This document shows positions 1 through 7,371 of a stretch of 64,000 bases of DNA, one piece after another. The stretch is from the NCBI GenBank assembly GCA_030432695.1, contig JAUILN010000015.1, positions 62,001 through 126,000 on the forward strand. The letters are read 5' to 3'. Source of the stretch: a bacterium (GTDB lineage: Bacteria; Planctomycetota; UBA1135; UBA2386). Position 1 is the stretch's first letter; every line of letters starts with the position of its first letter. The position numbers and the translations under genes are program-made. Under the pieces are notes generated by a model. The model ran no database searches and was not told the DNA's origin. It saw nothing but the letters and a program-made list of their open reading frames with translations.

Positions 1-424
1 CCCGCAGGCCGGATTGGAACACCTGGATCCTGAGGTGGTCCTCCTCGTTGACCATCACCGCGATCGACTCGGCGTCGTCGAAGCCGACGCTGCGCGGCCG
101 GGCGACGTGGGCGAGTTCGCGGCTGATCAGGTGGCGCTCGACCAGGACCTCGCGCTCCAGCGGCTCGAGGTCGGTCAGCTCGTGCAGGCGCAGCGGCTCG
201 GCGAGTGGCAGCGCCGCGAGAGTCTGGCGCAAGAACGCGTCCAGGTCGCGGGCCTCGTCGGTGTCCATCTGCGGCGAGAACCGGTAGCCCTGCACGTTGC
301 GCGCGAAGCGGACCCGCGTGCACAGCGCGATCTCGACGGCAGGTCCGACCCCCCCGAGCCACTCGCCGAGCGCCGTGCCGGTTGGAACCTGTGGGATCTC
401 GTCTTCGCCTGGTCCGGGTGCCAA
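1..424 (-). CDS. mcsB: Protein arginine kinase McsB, N-terminal part (cut by window edge)
   Basis: McsB is a phosphagen-kinase-fold enzyme that phosphorylates arginine side chains and in Firmicutes marks proteins for ClpCP degradation. Reading the minus strand from a TTG at 424 gives a frame with the family's N-terminal hallmarks: TRVRFARNVQGYRF (matching the usual SSRIRLARN...PF), then ERHLISRELAHV, and NEEDHLRIQ near the window edge, which belongs to the ATP:guanido phosphotransferase catalytic domain. The TTG lies one base beyond the mcsA stop, so the pair should be translationally coupled; an earlier start inside mcsA cannot be excluded. Only about 141 residues are present; the catalytic core continues beyond base 1. 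The identification rests on motifs visible in the sequence and is firm. Confidence 0.88.
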   Translation of the reverse strand, partial: MAPGPGEDEIPQVPTGTALGEWLGGVGPAVEIALCTRVRFARNVQGYRFSPQMDTDEARDLDAFLRQTLAALPLAEPLRLHELTDLEPLEREVLVERHLISRELAHVARPRSVGFDDAESIAVMVNEEDHLRIQVFQSGLR

Positions 425-425
425 G

Positions 426-989
426 TCAGATTCCCCCGGGCCTCGCCGAGTCCTGGGGCGCACCGCTTCCCAGCTTGCGGATCTCGTCGCGTAGACGAGC
501 TGCCTCCTCGTAGTCCTCGGCCTCGACCGCGGCGCGCAGTCGCTGGTGCAGATCTGTCAACGTGACAGGGTCGGGTGCCGTCCTGTCGGTCTTCGACGGG
601 AACCGACCGCGGTGCGTCACCGCGTCGTGGACCCGGTCGAGGAGTCGCAGCAGGTGCGGCTTGAAGACCTCGTAGCAGCGCGGGCACCCGAGTCGGCCGC
701 GCTCCCGGAACGCCTGCAGGGTGGTCGCGCAGCCCGGGCAGGTGGTCTGCGCGGTGCGGGTGCCGGGAGTGGTCGGCTTGGCCTTCAGTCCGGCGGACAG
801 GTGCTGCAGGATCTCGGCGGTCATCCCGAGCGAGGCCTGCTTGGGTTGCAACACGCCGAGCGCCTCGGCGGCCGCCTCGCAGAGCAGCTGCTTCTTGACC
901 ACCTTGCCGCCCTCGACGTCGAGGACGTGGACGGTCGGCGCCCCGTTCTCACACTGGGCGTTCCCGCAGTGGGTGCACTTCGGCTGCAT
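426..989 (-). CDS. mcsA: McsA-like zinc-finger protein with UVR motif
   Basis: This 187-residue protein has two cysteine pairs near the N-terminus (CTHCGNAQC, where a third Cys follows) and a second zinc knuckle in the middle (CPGC then CPRC), followed by a C-terminal UvrB/UvrC-type motif (LHQRLRAAVEAEDYEEAARLRDEI). That order is the McsA architecture: McsA is the activator and adaptor of the arginine kinase McsB. I chose ATG at 989 because the Cys-rich region starts there; an upstream in-frame ATG at 1034 only adds a basic, low-complexity stretch. The mcsB start lies immediately downstream. No ctsR or clpC is visible in the window, unlike the Bacillus operon. Confidence 0.88.
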   Translation of the reverse strand: MQPKCTHCGNAQCENGAPTVHVLDVEGGKVVKKQLLCEAAAEALGVLQPKQASLGMTAEILQHLSAGLKAKPTTPGTRTAQTTCPGCATTLQAFRERGRLGCPRCYEVFKPHLLRLLDRVHDAVTHRGRFPSKTDRTAPDPVTLTDLHQRLRAAVEAEDYEEAARLRDEIRKLGSGAPQDSARPGGI

Positions 990-1073
990 CGTCGGTCTCC
1001 GGGGGCCGGTCGCGCGGTTCGACCGGGCCGCCACACGGTAATGCGAGGGGCCCGACCTTGCGAGCGGCGACGG

Positions 1074-2525
1074 TCATCCGCGGTGCTCACCGAGTCGCTG
1101 GCGGAACCAGCCGCGGAACGCCTCGGCGCGGGCCCGGAAGTTCGGCCACTGGTCGAACGACGCGAACGCCGGGCTGAACAGCAGGGTCGCGGTGCGTCGA
1201 CCGTGACCGGCCGCGGTCGCGGCGCGGGCGCACGCGTCTTCGAGTCGCTCGTCGACCGTGACCTCGAGGTCGAGGCGTCGCAGCGCGGCCGCGAGGTCCT
1301 CGGCCACCGCGCCGAAGAGGTGGGCGGTGGCCAGGTACGGCGCGAGTTCAGCGGCCTGCGCGGGCAGCGCCTCGGGGCCTTCCTTGCTCTTGCCGCCGCC
1401 GACCCAGTGCACCGGGCCGGGTAGTCCACGGAGCGCGGAGACGGTCGACTCGACCGCGGTCGACACGCCGTTGTCGAACACGCGCAGCGCGCCGAGCGAG
1501 CCGAGCTGCTGCAGGCGGTAGGGCAGCGGTGCGGTCGTGACCAGACCGAGGGCGGCGCGCGCCGGGTCGGCGTCGAAGCCGTGCACCGCGGCGAGCAGCG
1601 CGGCGCGGGCATTCGCCGCCTGGAAGTCGCCCTGCACCCGGAGCGCGCTCCGGTGGAACGTCGGCTGCGGTGCGCCGGCCAGCCACTGCCAGCCCACGGG
1701 ATCACCCCAGGCGGCGAGATCCTCGGGTCCGTGCTGGTCGAGCGGCGCGTGGCGGAGGCGGAGCGGGGCCGATGTGGAGAACCCGCTGGCGATCGGGTCG
1801 TCGGCCTGGTGGACCACGAACCGCCGCGCTGCGGCCGCCGCGCGCGACTTGGCCGCGTGGTAGCTGGCGAGCGTGCCGTGGCGGTCGAGGTGGTCGCGGG
1901 TCACCGGGGTGAACACCGCGCCGTCCACCGGGTGTCGCGCCGGGTCGAGGCGCTCGAGTTGGAAGCTCGAGATCTCGACCACCGCGACCTGGTCCCGGTC
2001 CATCCATCGCGAGGTGTCGTCGAGCAGGCTGTGCCCGATGTTGCCTCCGAGCAGGGTGTCCACGCCGGCGGTGTGTAGCGCCCGGTGCAGCAGCGTGGCG
2101 GTCGACGACTTGCCGTTGGTCCCGGTTACCAACACCACGCGGCCCGGGTAGTCGGCGAGGAACAGGCCGATTTCCTGGTCGACCTCGAGTCCGCGCGCGG
2201 TCGCGGCCGCGAGCAGCGGGTGGGAGGGAGGGATCGCCGGGTTGACGATCAGCAGTGCCGCGTCGTCGAGCGTGGCTTCGAGTGCGGCGGGGTCGTCGCC
2301 GGTGCCGAGCCGCAGGTCGACGTCGAGGTCTGCCAGGGCCGCGACGCTCTCGACCAACGACTCGGCCGGTGCCTTGTCGACCACGCGGACCCGGTAGCCA
2401 TGCGTCGCCAGGTAGCGGGCCGCGGCACGGCCGCCGCCGAAGCGGCCGAGTCCGAGCACCACGGCGAGACGGCCCTCGCCGTCACGCGGCGTGTCGTTCT
2501 CGACCGGCTCGGGAGGGAGGGTCAA
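1074..2525 (-). CDS. murD: UDP-N-acetylmuramoylalanine--D-glutamate ligase
   Basis: MurD adds D-glutamate to UDP-MurNAc-L-Ala with ATP in the cytoplasm, a step of peptidoglycan precursor synthesis. The 483 residues show an N-terminal Rossmann-like domain (VLGLGRFGGG at 23-32), the Mur ligase ATP loop GTNGKSS at 135-141, the central HLDRHG motif, and the C-terminal FSPAFASFDQWPNF motif, which corresponds to the SPACASxDQF signature. One oddity: the usual NDSKATN segment reads DNGVSTA, so the conserved lysine is valine here. Start is TTG at 2525, seven bases after the stop of the upstream lipoprotein gene, suggesting one transcript of lipoprotein-murD-mcsA-mcsB. Confidence 0.9.
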   Translation of the reverse strand: MTLPPEPVENDTPRDGEGRLAVVLGLGRFGGGRAAARYLATHGYRVRVVDKAPAESLVESVAALADLDVDLRLGTGDDPAALEATLDDAALLIVNPAIPPSHPLLAAATARGLEVDQEIGLFLADYPGRVVLVTGTNGKSSTATLLHRALHTAGVDTLLGGNIGHSLLDDTSRWMDRDQVAVVEISSFQLERLDPARHPVDGAVFTPVTRDHLDRHGTLASYHAAKSRAAAAARRFVVHQADDPIASGFSTSAPLRLRHAPLDQHGPEDLAAWGDPVGWQWLAGAPQPTFHRSALRVQGDFQAANARAALLAAVHGFDADPARAALGLVTTAPLPYRLQQLGSLGALRVFDNGVSTAVESTVSALRGLPGPVHWVGGGKSKEGPEALPAQAAELAPYLATAHLFGAVAEDLAAALRRLDLEVTVDERLEDACARAATAAGHGRRTATLLFSPAFASFDQWPNFRARAEAFRGWFRQRLGEHRG

Positions 2526-2531
2526 CGCGGT

Positions 2532-3038
2532 TCAGCGCTCCCGTACCGCGGCGCGGGCCCGTGCCCGCAGACCGCTGGCGTCGAAGTCGTCCTCCGGGCC
2601 GGCGGGCACCGCATCGACGCGCCGTCCGGGCTGCAGAGCCGCGCGCGCCACCACGTCGTCGTCGGGGCCGAAGGGCAGCAGCAGGAGTTCCAGCGGGAAG
2701 TCGAGCGGGAACAGCCACGGCGTGATCGGCGGCGGGATCGGCACGTCGGCGCGCACCGAGGAGTAGGGGAGCGGCGGGGCCGAGGGGTTGTCGGACGGCG
2801 GGACGGGGTCGGGGACCAGCGCCACGTCGACGCTCCCGTGGTAGGGAATCGTGCGGTCGAGTCGCGACGCGTCCGTCGCGTCGTCGATCTCGGCGCTCGG
2901 CCGGACGACCAGGCCGTCGACGAGGAGGACTCCGCCGGGATCGCGTTCGGTGACCTGCCAGCGGGGCGCGCCGCAGCCGGCGGACAAGGCGAGCAGTGCC
3001 GCGCACACGGCGCCGGTTCCGCGAGGTCGCTTCCCCAA
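2532..3038 (-). CDS. Putative lipoprotein of unknown function
   Basis: I do not recognise the family. Starting at TTG 3038 the product has 168 residues and an N-terminal lipoprotein signal (basic MGKRPRGT, hydrophobic core, lipobox LSAGC with Cys22). The rest is proline-rich and acidic with a short hydrophobic run (LELLLLPFG). An in-frame ATG at 3104 would add a 22-residue basic extension in front of the signal, which is less likely. It lies upstream of murD with a seven-base gap and downstream of a 16-bp tandem repeat array. Confidence 0.6.
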   Translation of the reverse strand: MGKRPRGTGAVCAALLALSAGCGAPRWQVTERDPGGVLLVDGLVVRPSAEIDDATDASRLDRTIPYHGSVDVALVPDPVPPSDNPSAPPLPYSSVRADVPIPPPITPWLFPLDFPLELLLLPFGPDDDVVARAALQPGRRVDAVPAGPEDDFDASGLRARARAAVRER

Positions 3039-3109
3039 GGTGCAAGACCGCTCCCGGCGGGAGGGCGCGGCAGAACGTTCGAGACCTGACCGGGTCGTCG
3101 CCATTCAGA

Positions 3110-3187
3110 CTCGAGGACCTTGCAGCTCGAGGACCTTGCAGCTCGAGGACCTTGCAGCTCGAGGACCTTGCAGCTCGAGGACCTTGC
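3110..3187. repeat. 16-bp tandem repeat array, about 4.9 copies
   Basis: The unit CTCGAGGACCTTGCAG begins at 3110, 3126, 3142, 3158 and 3174; the first four copies are identical and the last stops after CTCGAGGACCTTGC. Each unit carries the palindrome CTCGAG. The array lies between tRNA-Ser(GCU) and the lipoprotein gene, in what would be the leader of the lipoprotein-murD operon. Confidence 0.97.
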
Positions 3188-3241
3188 TCGGCTCGAGAAT
3201 CGCCAGTTCAGCGGAAGCGACTCCCTGCGCGCGGAGGAAAA

Positions 3242-3328
3242 CGGAGAGAGGGGGATTCGAACCCCCGGTAGCCTTTCGACTACGCCACCTTAGCAAGGTG
3301 GTGCATTCAGCCGCTCTGCCATCTCTCC
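3242..3328 (-). tRNA. tRNA-Ser(GCU)
   Basis: On the minus strand the sequence folds as a class II tRNA: acceptor GGAGAGA pairs with TCTCTCC, the anticodon stem ACCACC/GGTGG encloses the loop TTGCTAA with anticodon GCT, a long variable arm follows, and the T-arm contains GGTTCGAATCC. The acceptor pair and variable arm identify serine. No CCA is encoded. Confidence 0.95.
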
Positions 3329-3469
3329 AACCTGCCGCGCGGCAAGGAGAAGACGCGGCTCCGGCAGGAACCGCGGGTCGAAGATTCAAACCGGCCGGGC
3401 TGGAACTGGCAAGGCCGGGGCGCTCGAAAACTGCTGTACTCCCTGCGGGCCTGCGTTACCGTCGCCCTC

Positions 3470-3763
3470 GTGCTGAAGTGGCTCAAGATCGCGCTCGTCG
3501 CGGTGGCGGGGTTCCTGCTGCTGGTGGTGATCCTGCAGAACACCGACCCGGTGGTCACCCGGATCCTGTCGGCCGAGGTCGAGATGCCGCGAGCGGTGTT
3601 CCTGTTCGTGCTGCTGGCCTCGGGGTTCGTGCTCGGCTACGCGACCTGCCTGTGGCAGCGGCGCCGGCGCAAGGTAGGGCCGGGGGCGCCGAGCGACGCG
3701 CCGACCGAAGGGGCGGAGGTCGCCGCCGACGAGCCGGACGTTTCCGCTACCCCGGGCGCCTGA
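3470..3763 (+). CDS. LapA-domain (DUF1049-like) small membrane protein
   Basis: A 97-residue protein with two membrane segments (about 5-25 and 42-63) separated by a short loop containing QNTDPV, then a basic RRRRK stretch and an acidic Ala/Glu-rich tail. The pattern of helix, QN turn, short beta-like loop and second helix ending in GYATCLW resembles lipopolysaccharide assembly protein A (LapA_dom). Such proteins sit in the inner membrane; in enterics LapA works with LapB in controlling LPS synthesis, but that role is not shown here. Start is GTG at 3470 because it immediately precedes the first helix. It stands alone, followed by a convergent pterin dehydratase gene. Confidence 0.7.
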   Translation: MLKWLKIALVAVAGFLLLVVILQNTDPVVTRILSAEVEMPRAVFLFVLLASGFVLGYATCLWQRRRRKVGPGAPSDAPTEGAEVAADEPDVSATPGA

Positions 3764-3802
3764 CGCCCGCGCTCCTGACCCCCGGGCCGCCTGATCGCGG
3801 AT

Positions 3803-4093
3803 TCAGCCCGCGCGTTGGTCCATCACCTTCGCCAGGTCGACGTCGGCCGCGGTGATCCCGCCGGCGTCGTGGGTGGTCAGCCAGACCTCCACCGTGCGAT
3901 AGACGTTGAACCATTCCGGATGGTGGTTGCGGGCCTCGGCCAGCGTCGCGCAGGTGGCCATGAAGCCGAACGCCGCGGCGAAGTCGCGGAACTCGAAGCG
4001 CCGGTGCAGCTTGCCGTCGGCGAGGTCCCAGGAGGGCAGGTCGGAGAGCGCGGCCTGCAGCGCCGCGTCGTCGAGTCGTGCGGGAGCGGTCAT
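3803..4093 (-). CDS. 4a-hydroxytetrahydrobiopterin dehydratase (pterin-4a-carbinolamine dehydratase)
   Basis: A 96-residue protein matching the DCoH/PhhB family in length and motif. It dehydrates 4a-hydroxytetrahydrobiopterin, normally to recycle the cofactor of aromatic amino acid hydroxylases. The family signature is clear: NHHPEW at 56-61 and WLTTHDAGG at 71-79, with the catalytic histidines at 57, 58 and 75. Start is the ATG at 4093. No phenylalanine hydroxylase gene is in the window; the enzyme is also found in bacteria lacking one, where a role in molybdopterin metabolism has been proposed. Confidence 0.92.
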   Translation of the reverse strand: MTAPARLDDAALQAALSDLPSWDLADGKLHRRFEFRDFAAAFGFMATCATLAEARNHHPEWFNVYRTVEVWLTTHDAGGITAADVDLAKVMDQRAG

Positions 4094-4151
4094 GGCAGTA
4101 CGTTATCGAGCTTCCCGAATATCGCGCGGTCGAGCCGGAACGCGGGCCCGC

Positions 4152-4655
4152 ATGTCCCAGACCCTCCCCAGCAGCATCGCCGAGGCCGTTCCCGAAGCGA
4201 TCGAGCAGCCCGCCCCCGGGGCTACGGAGGCTCCTGCCGCCACGCGCCGTCGCGCACTGCTGGTGACGGCCGCAGTCGTGGGGGTCGGTTCCCTCGCGGC
4301 GTTCGCCGAGGTCGACCGCGCCCGCGCGGCGTGGTGGGGGATCGAGGGCGTCGGCGCGGAGGGGCGGCCCTGCACGCTGCGCGCGGTGCTCGGCGAGCAT
4401 GTCTGCCCCGGCTGCGGCATCACGCGGAGCGTGGCGCTCACCGTGCAGGGCGAGCCGGGGCTCGCGGTGGAACTCAACCCGGCCGGGCCGCTGTTCGTCG
4501 GTCTCGGGCTGGTGACCGGATTGTTGGCCGCGACCGCGCTGGTCCGCGGCCGGCGCTTCGATTGGGAGAGTCGGTTGGGCCGCCTGATGCGCGGCACGTT
4601 GCTGATCGCCGTGGCCGCGGTCGGCGTCCTGCGTTGGACGGGAGAGATCGGATGA
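4152..4655 (+). CDS. DUF2752 membrane protein
   Basis: This 167-residue protein has three hydrophobic segments (around 36-54, 108-130 and 146-162) and the DUF2752 signature CPGCGITRS at 85-93, in a loop preceding the second helix. The biochemical role of the family is unknown. Start is ATG at 4152. Its stop overlaps the ATG of the next gene (ATGA), so the two are probably co-translated. In other bacteria DUF2752 genes often sit next to small TM2- or GYF-like membrane proteins, as here. Confidence 0.8.
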   Translation: MSQTLPSSIAEAVPEAIEQPAPGATEAPAATRRRALLVTAAVVGVGSLAAFAEVDRARAAWWGIEGVGAEGRPCTLRAVLGEHVCPGCGITRSVALTVQGEPGLAVELNPAGPLFVGLGLVTGLLAATALVRGRRFDWESRLGRLMRGTLLIAVAAVGVLRWTGEIG

Positions 4656-5218
4656 TCGGATTCAATGGTGCGGAAGAGGTCGTCGGCGGCATCGTCGGGG
4701 TGGCCTTCTATGCGATGTTCGGCTTCATCTGCGCGGCGATCGCCAGCTCGAAGGGGCGCAGCGCAGTGGGCTGGTTCTTCGTCGGTCTGTTCTTCCCGTG
4801 CATCGGTCTGATCATCGTGGTGTGTATGGACGACCTGAACCAGCAGCGCGCCCGCCATGACCGGCTGCACAAGGAGAACCGCCGGTTGAAGGAGCAGGTC
4901 GCGCTGGACCGGCAGGTCTCCGACCGGCGGCACGAGGACGTGTCGCGGCGCCTCGACCACCACGACCGGTCGCTGCAGATCGACACCCGTAAGGAGACGA
5001 TGGGGCGGCTCGCGGGTGGACCGCCGGCGCTGCCGGCCGGTGCGGTGGCCTGGTACTACGCCAACACCGACCAACACGTCGGCCCGATCGACGAGGTGGA
5101 ACTGGCCGAGTTGTGGCGCGGCGGCACCATCCGGCCCGACACGCTGGTGTGGCGCGAGGGTATGGACGATTGGAAGACGGTCTCGGACCTCGAGGATCTG
5201 CGCGAGCGGCTCGGTTGA
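4652..5218 (+). CDS. Membrane protein with C-terminal GYF_2 (DUF4339) domain
   Basis: The 188 residues start with two hydrophobic segments (about 11-31 and 41-59), then a charged coiled-coil-like region (LHKENRRLKEQVALDRQ) and end with a GYF_2 domain at about 132-185: WYYANTDQHVGPID, ELWRGGTI, and WREGMDDWKTV. GYF_2 domains are thought to bind proline-rich partners or act as small protein-protein modules in membrane proteins. The ATG overlaps the stop of the DUF2752 gene. The specific function is not known. Confidence 0.8.
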   Translation: MIGFNGAEEVVGGIVGVAFYAMFGFICAAIASSKGRSAVGWFFVGLFFPCIGLIIVVCMDDLNQQRARHDRLHKENRRLKEQVALDRQVSDRRHEDVSRRLDHHDRSLQIDTRKETMGRLAGGPPALPAGAVAWYYANTDQHVGPIDEVELAELWRGGTIRPDTLVWREGMDDWKTVSDLEDLRERLG

Positions 5219-5223
5219 TCGAC

Positions 5224-6132
5224 ATGGTGAACCCTCCTCCGACTCCGGGCGCGTCGCGCCAGCCGCTGCCCGACGGGGCGCCGAGCCATGTGCGCTTCGA
5301 CGGGCTCCTGCAGGGCCGGCTCGCCGACCGCGGCCGCCTCGACCGTGCCGTGGAGCAGCTCGGCCGCCTGGGTCTCGGTCGACTCTCGGTCGAGGTCGAT
5401 CTCGGTCGTTTCACGGCCCTGCCGCCCGACGAGGCGCTCGACGGTGCGCCGTTCGACCACGCCGGACGCGGAGCCCTCGACGACGCGTTGCGCGAACTGG
5501 TGCAGGCGGCCGAGCGGGGCAGCGTCGAGTCGTCGCTCCGCGCGACGTTCGTCTGGGCCGATGGGCAGGCTGTCGACGTGTTGTTCGCGGTGCGAGACGG
5601 GGCGCTCACCCCGGTCGGCGCGGTGCGCAATGCGCGCGCGACCGATGCCGCGCCGGCCCGTGGCTCCCTGACGCAGTTCGTGCCACGCCGGATCCTGGCA
5701 CTGCTCGGCGTCGCCGCGGTGGTCACGCTGGCGATGCTGCTCTGGCAGACGCCGTTCGTGCAGGCGTGGTTCGCGCCGTCGCTCGCCGACCTGCCGGTCC
5801 GCGTCGCGCCGGCGGACGGTGACTACCTCCGCGCCGCGGTGGTCGACGAGGGCGAGCGCCCGCTGCTGGTGATCCTGCCCGGAGACGCCCTGCCGCGCTC
5901 CATCGCGGAGTTCGACCAGGCCTGGCAGTCCGCGTCCGACCTCGCGGCCCGCCGTAGCCTGCTGCGCGTGCTCGATGCCGACGGCCGCGTGCAGATCCTC
6001 GACGATCTGGGGCGGACGCTCGCGAGCCAGTCGTTCGACGCCGACGCATTGCTTCGCGGCGAGTCGGTGGAGCTGACGATGGGCGTCTTGCCGAGTCGCG
6101 CCGAGTCGCTGTGGGTCACGCTGTCGCGCTGA
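5224..6132 (+). CDS. Single-pass membrane protein of unknown function
   Basis: A 302-residue protein I do not recognise. The first 140 residues are soluble and acidic, followed by one membrane helix (ILALLGVAAVVTLAMLLW, around 161-178) and an extracytoplasmic domain of about 120 residues. Start is ATG at 5224, five bases after the stop of the GYF_2 gene, so it probably belongs to the same operon (DUF2752, GYF_2, this gene). Its stop codon lies inside a copy of the dispersed intergenic repeat described separately. Confidence 0.65.
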   Translation: MVNPPPTPGASRQPLPDGAPSHVRFDGLLQGRLADRGRLDRAVEQLGRLGLGRLSVEVDLGRFTALPPDEALDGAPFDHAGRGALDDALRELVQAAERGSVESSLRATFVWADGQAVDVLFAVRDGALTPVGAVRNARATDAAPARGSLTQFVPRRILALLGVAAVVTLAMLLWQTPFVQAWFAPSLADLPVRVAPADGDYLRAAVVDEGERPLLVILPGDALPRSIAEFDQAWQSASDLAARRSLLRVLDADGRVQILDDLGRTLASQSFDADALLRGESVELTMGVLPSRAESLWVTLSR

Positions 6133-6162
6133 TCGACTGCTTCCGAGAATCGGCGCGCCCAG
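6129..6162 (+). repeat. Dispersed intergenic repeat, copy A
   Basis: CTGATCGACTGCTTCCGAG followed by AATCGGCGCGCCCAG. It overlaps the stop codon of the upstream gene and lies between convergent genes. It matches copy C (31109) at 29 of 34 positions by eye; other copies are at 26026 and 47607. Confidence 0.75.
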
Positions 6163-6224
6163 CGAGTCGTGCCCCTTCGGTTGCGGCAGGAGGCCACGCT
6201 CGCCGGTGCCCGCGCGACGCCGCG

Positions 6225-7289
6225 TCAGTCGTCCTTCAGCAGCTCCGCGAAGCCCACCGGTGGGATGATCGACTGCTGGCCGGCGTCGTCGGTCTCGAAC
6301 TTGAACCGCAGGAACTCGCCGTCGGGGCGCAGCCAGTAGACCTGGCGTGACAAGGGCGTCAGCACCTCGTCGGCGATCTTGCCGGCGTAGCCGTGCAGGC
6401 CGACCACCACCTGCTGGACGCGCGTCACGTCGTCGAACGGCCACGCGAACACCGCCTGCCGCCACGGCAGGATCACCAGCGCGCCGTGCTTGCCCAGGAA
6501 CTGCGGATCGTCCGCCATCCACAGCACGCGGCTCGCGGCGTAGAACGACTCCGAGGTCGACACGCGCAGGCTGCCGAACTCGCCGAACTCCTCGATGTCC
6601 TCGCTGAGCGACTCGGCCAACACCGCGCGCGTGTTGCCGACCGCGATCTCGAACACCGCGTCGAGCGGCCGGCCCCAGTCGTCGAGGTCGGCGCGCGGCA
6701 CCACCAGCGCCGACTGCTCGCCGTCGAGCACCATACAGGTCAGCAGCCCGGGAAGGTCTCGGCGGCAGACGATCTGCTCGGCCGTGACGCCGGACTCCTC
6801 GAGGAACGACACCGGGTGCAGGCGCACCCGTAACCTCTCGCGCGCCGTCTCCCAGGTCGGCACCGCGCGCCGTTCCAGGTCGCGGATCACGTCGATCAGC
6901 GTCCCGAAGTGCTCGGTGATCGCGGTCGGCCACTCGGCCTGCGGCAGCGCCGCGCAGATCTCGGCCAGCGGGCGGAGCTGGTGGAACTCCTGGCGGTCGC
7001 CGCGGCCGACGCGGAGCCGGCCGTCTTCCAGGATCTCCGACGGCACGTTGCGCTTGTCGAAGAACTGGCGGACGGAGGCGCCGAAGGCGTACTGGGTCAT
7101 GCCGTCGGGGAACAGCGCGAACCAGTCGGCTTGGACGTCGTGGGCGGGGGTGGAGCTGCTCTCGCCGGTTCCCGTCGTCGCGCCAGCTCCGGGTGTCGAC
7201 GGCGTGGTGTCCTTGCACGCGGCGGTCAGCAGCGCCGTGGCGAGTGCCGTGAGGTGCAGGAGCGCGGTGCGCAGGGTCGGTCTCGACAT
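6225..7289 (-). CDS. Lipoprotein resembling DUF1444 (YtpQ/UPF0354)
   Basis: A 354-residue protein with a lipoprotein signal (hydrophobic core ending LTAAC, Cys25) and a Thr/Ser/Gly-rich linker. The body has the general plan of DUF1444 proteins: an N-terminal block with eFhqLrpl, a middle block ending in WGRPLDAVFEIAVGNTRAVL, and a segment SFYAASRVLWM followed by GALVILPWRQAVFAWP. In Bacillus the family is cytoplasmic and of unknown role; here it would be membrane-anchored outside the cytoplasm. The family assignment is tentative and based on pattern only. The gene is monocistronic, convergent with the preceding membrane protein gene. Confidence 0.65.
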   Translation of the reverse strand: MSRPTLRTALLHLTALATALLTAACKDTTPSTPGAGATTGTGESSSTPAHDVQADWFALFPDGMTQYAFGASVRQFFDKRNVPSEILEDGRLRVGRGDRQEFHQLRPLAEICAALPQAEWPTAITEHFGTLIDVIRDLERRAVPTWETARERLRVRLHPVSFLEESGVTAEQIVCRRDLPGLLTCMVLDGEQSALVVPRADLDDWGRPLDAVFEIAVGNTRAVLAESLSEDIEEFGEFGSLRVSTSESFYAASRVLWMADDPQFLGKHGALVILPWRQAVFAWPFDDVTRVQQVVVGLHGYAGKIADEVLTPLSRQVYWLRPDGEFLRFKFETDDAGQQSIIPPVGFAELLKDD

Positions 7290-7371
7290 GGTGATGGTCG
7301 GTGGAACGGTGCTCGGGGGTTCGAGGATCGGTCGAGGATCGCGGCTGCGGAAGGGATGTCCAGGGTGTGGG

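Noticed and set aside
2085..3089. Long plus-strand open frame opposite murD and the lipoprotein gene
   Set aside because: Antisense to murD with its motifs; no protein-like pattern and high Arg/Gly/Gln content.
3110..3187. Possible CRISPR array
   Set aside because: Units are 16 bp and directly adjacent with no unique spacers; no cas genes in the window.
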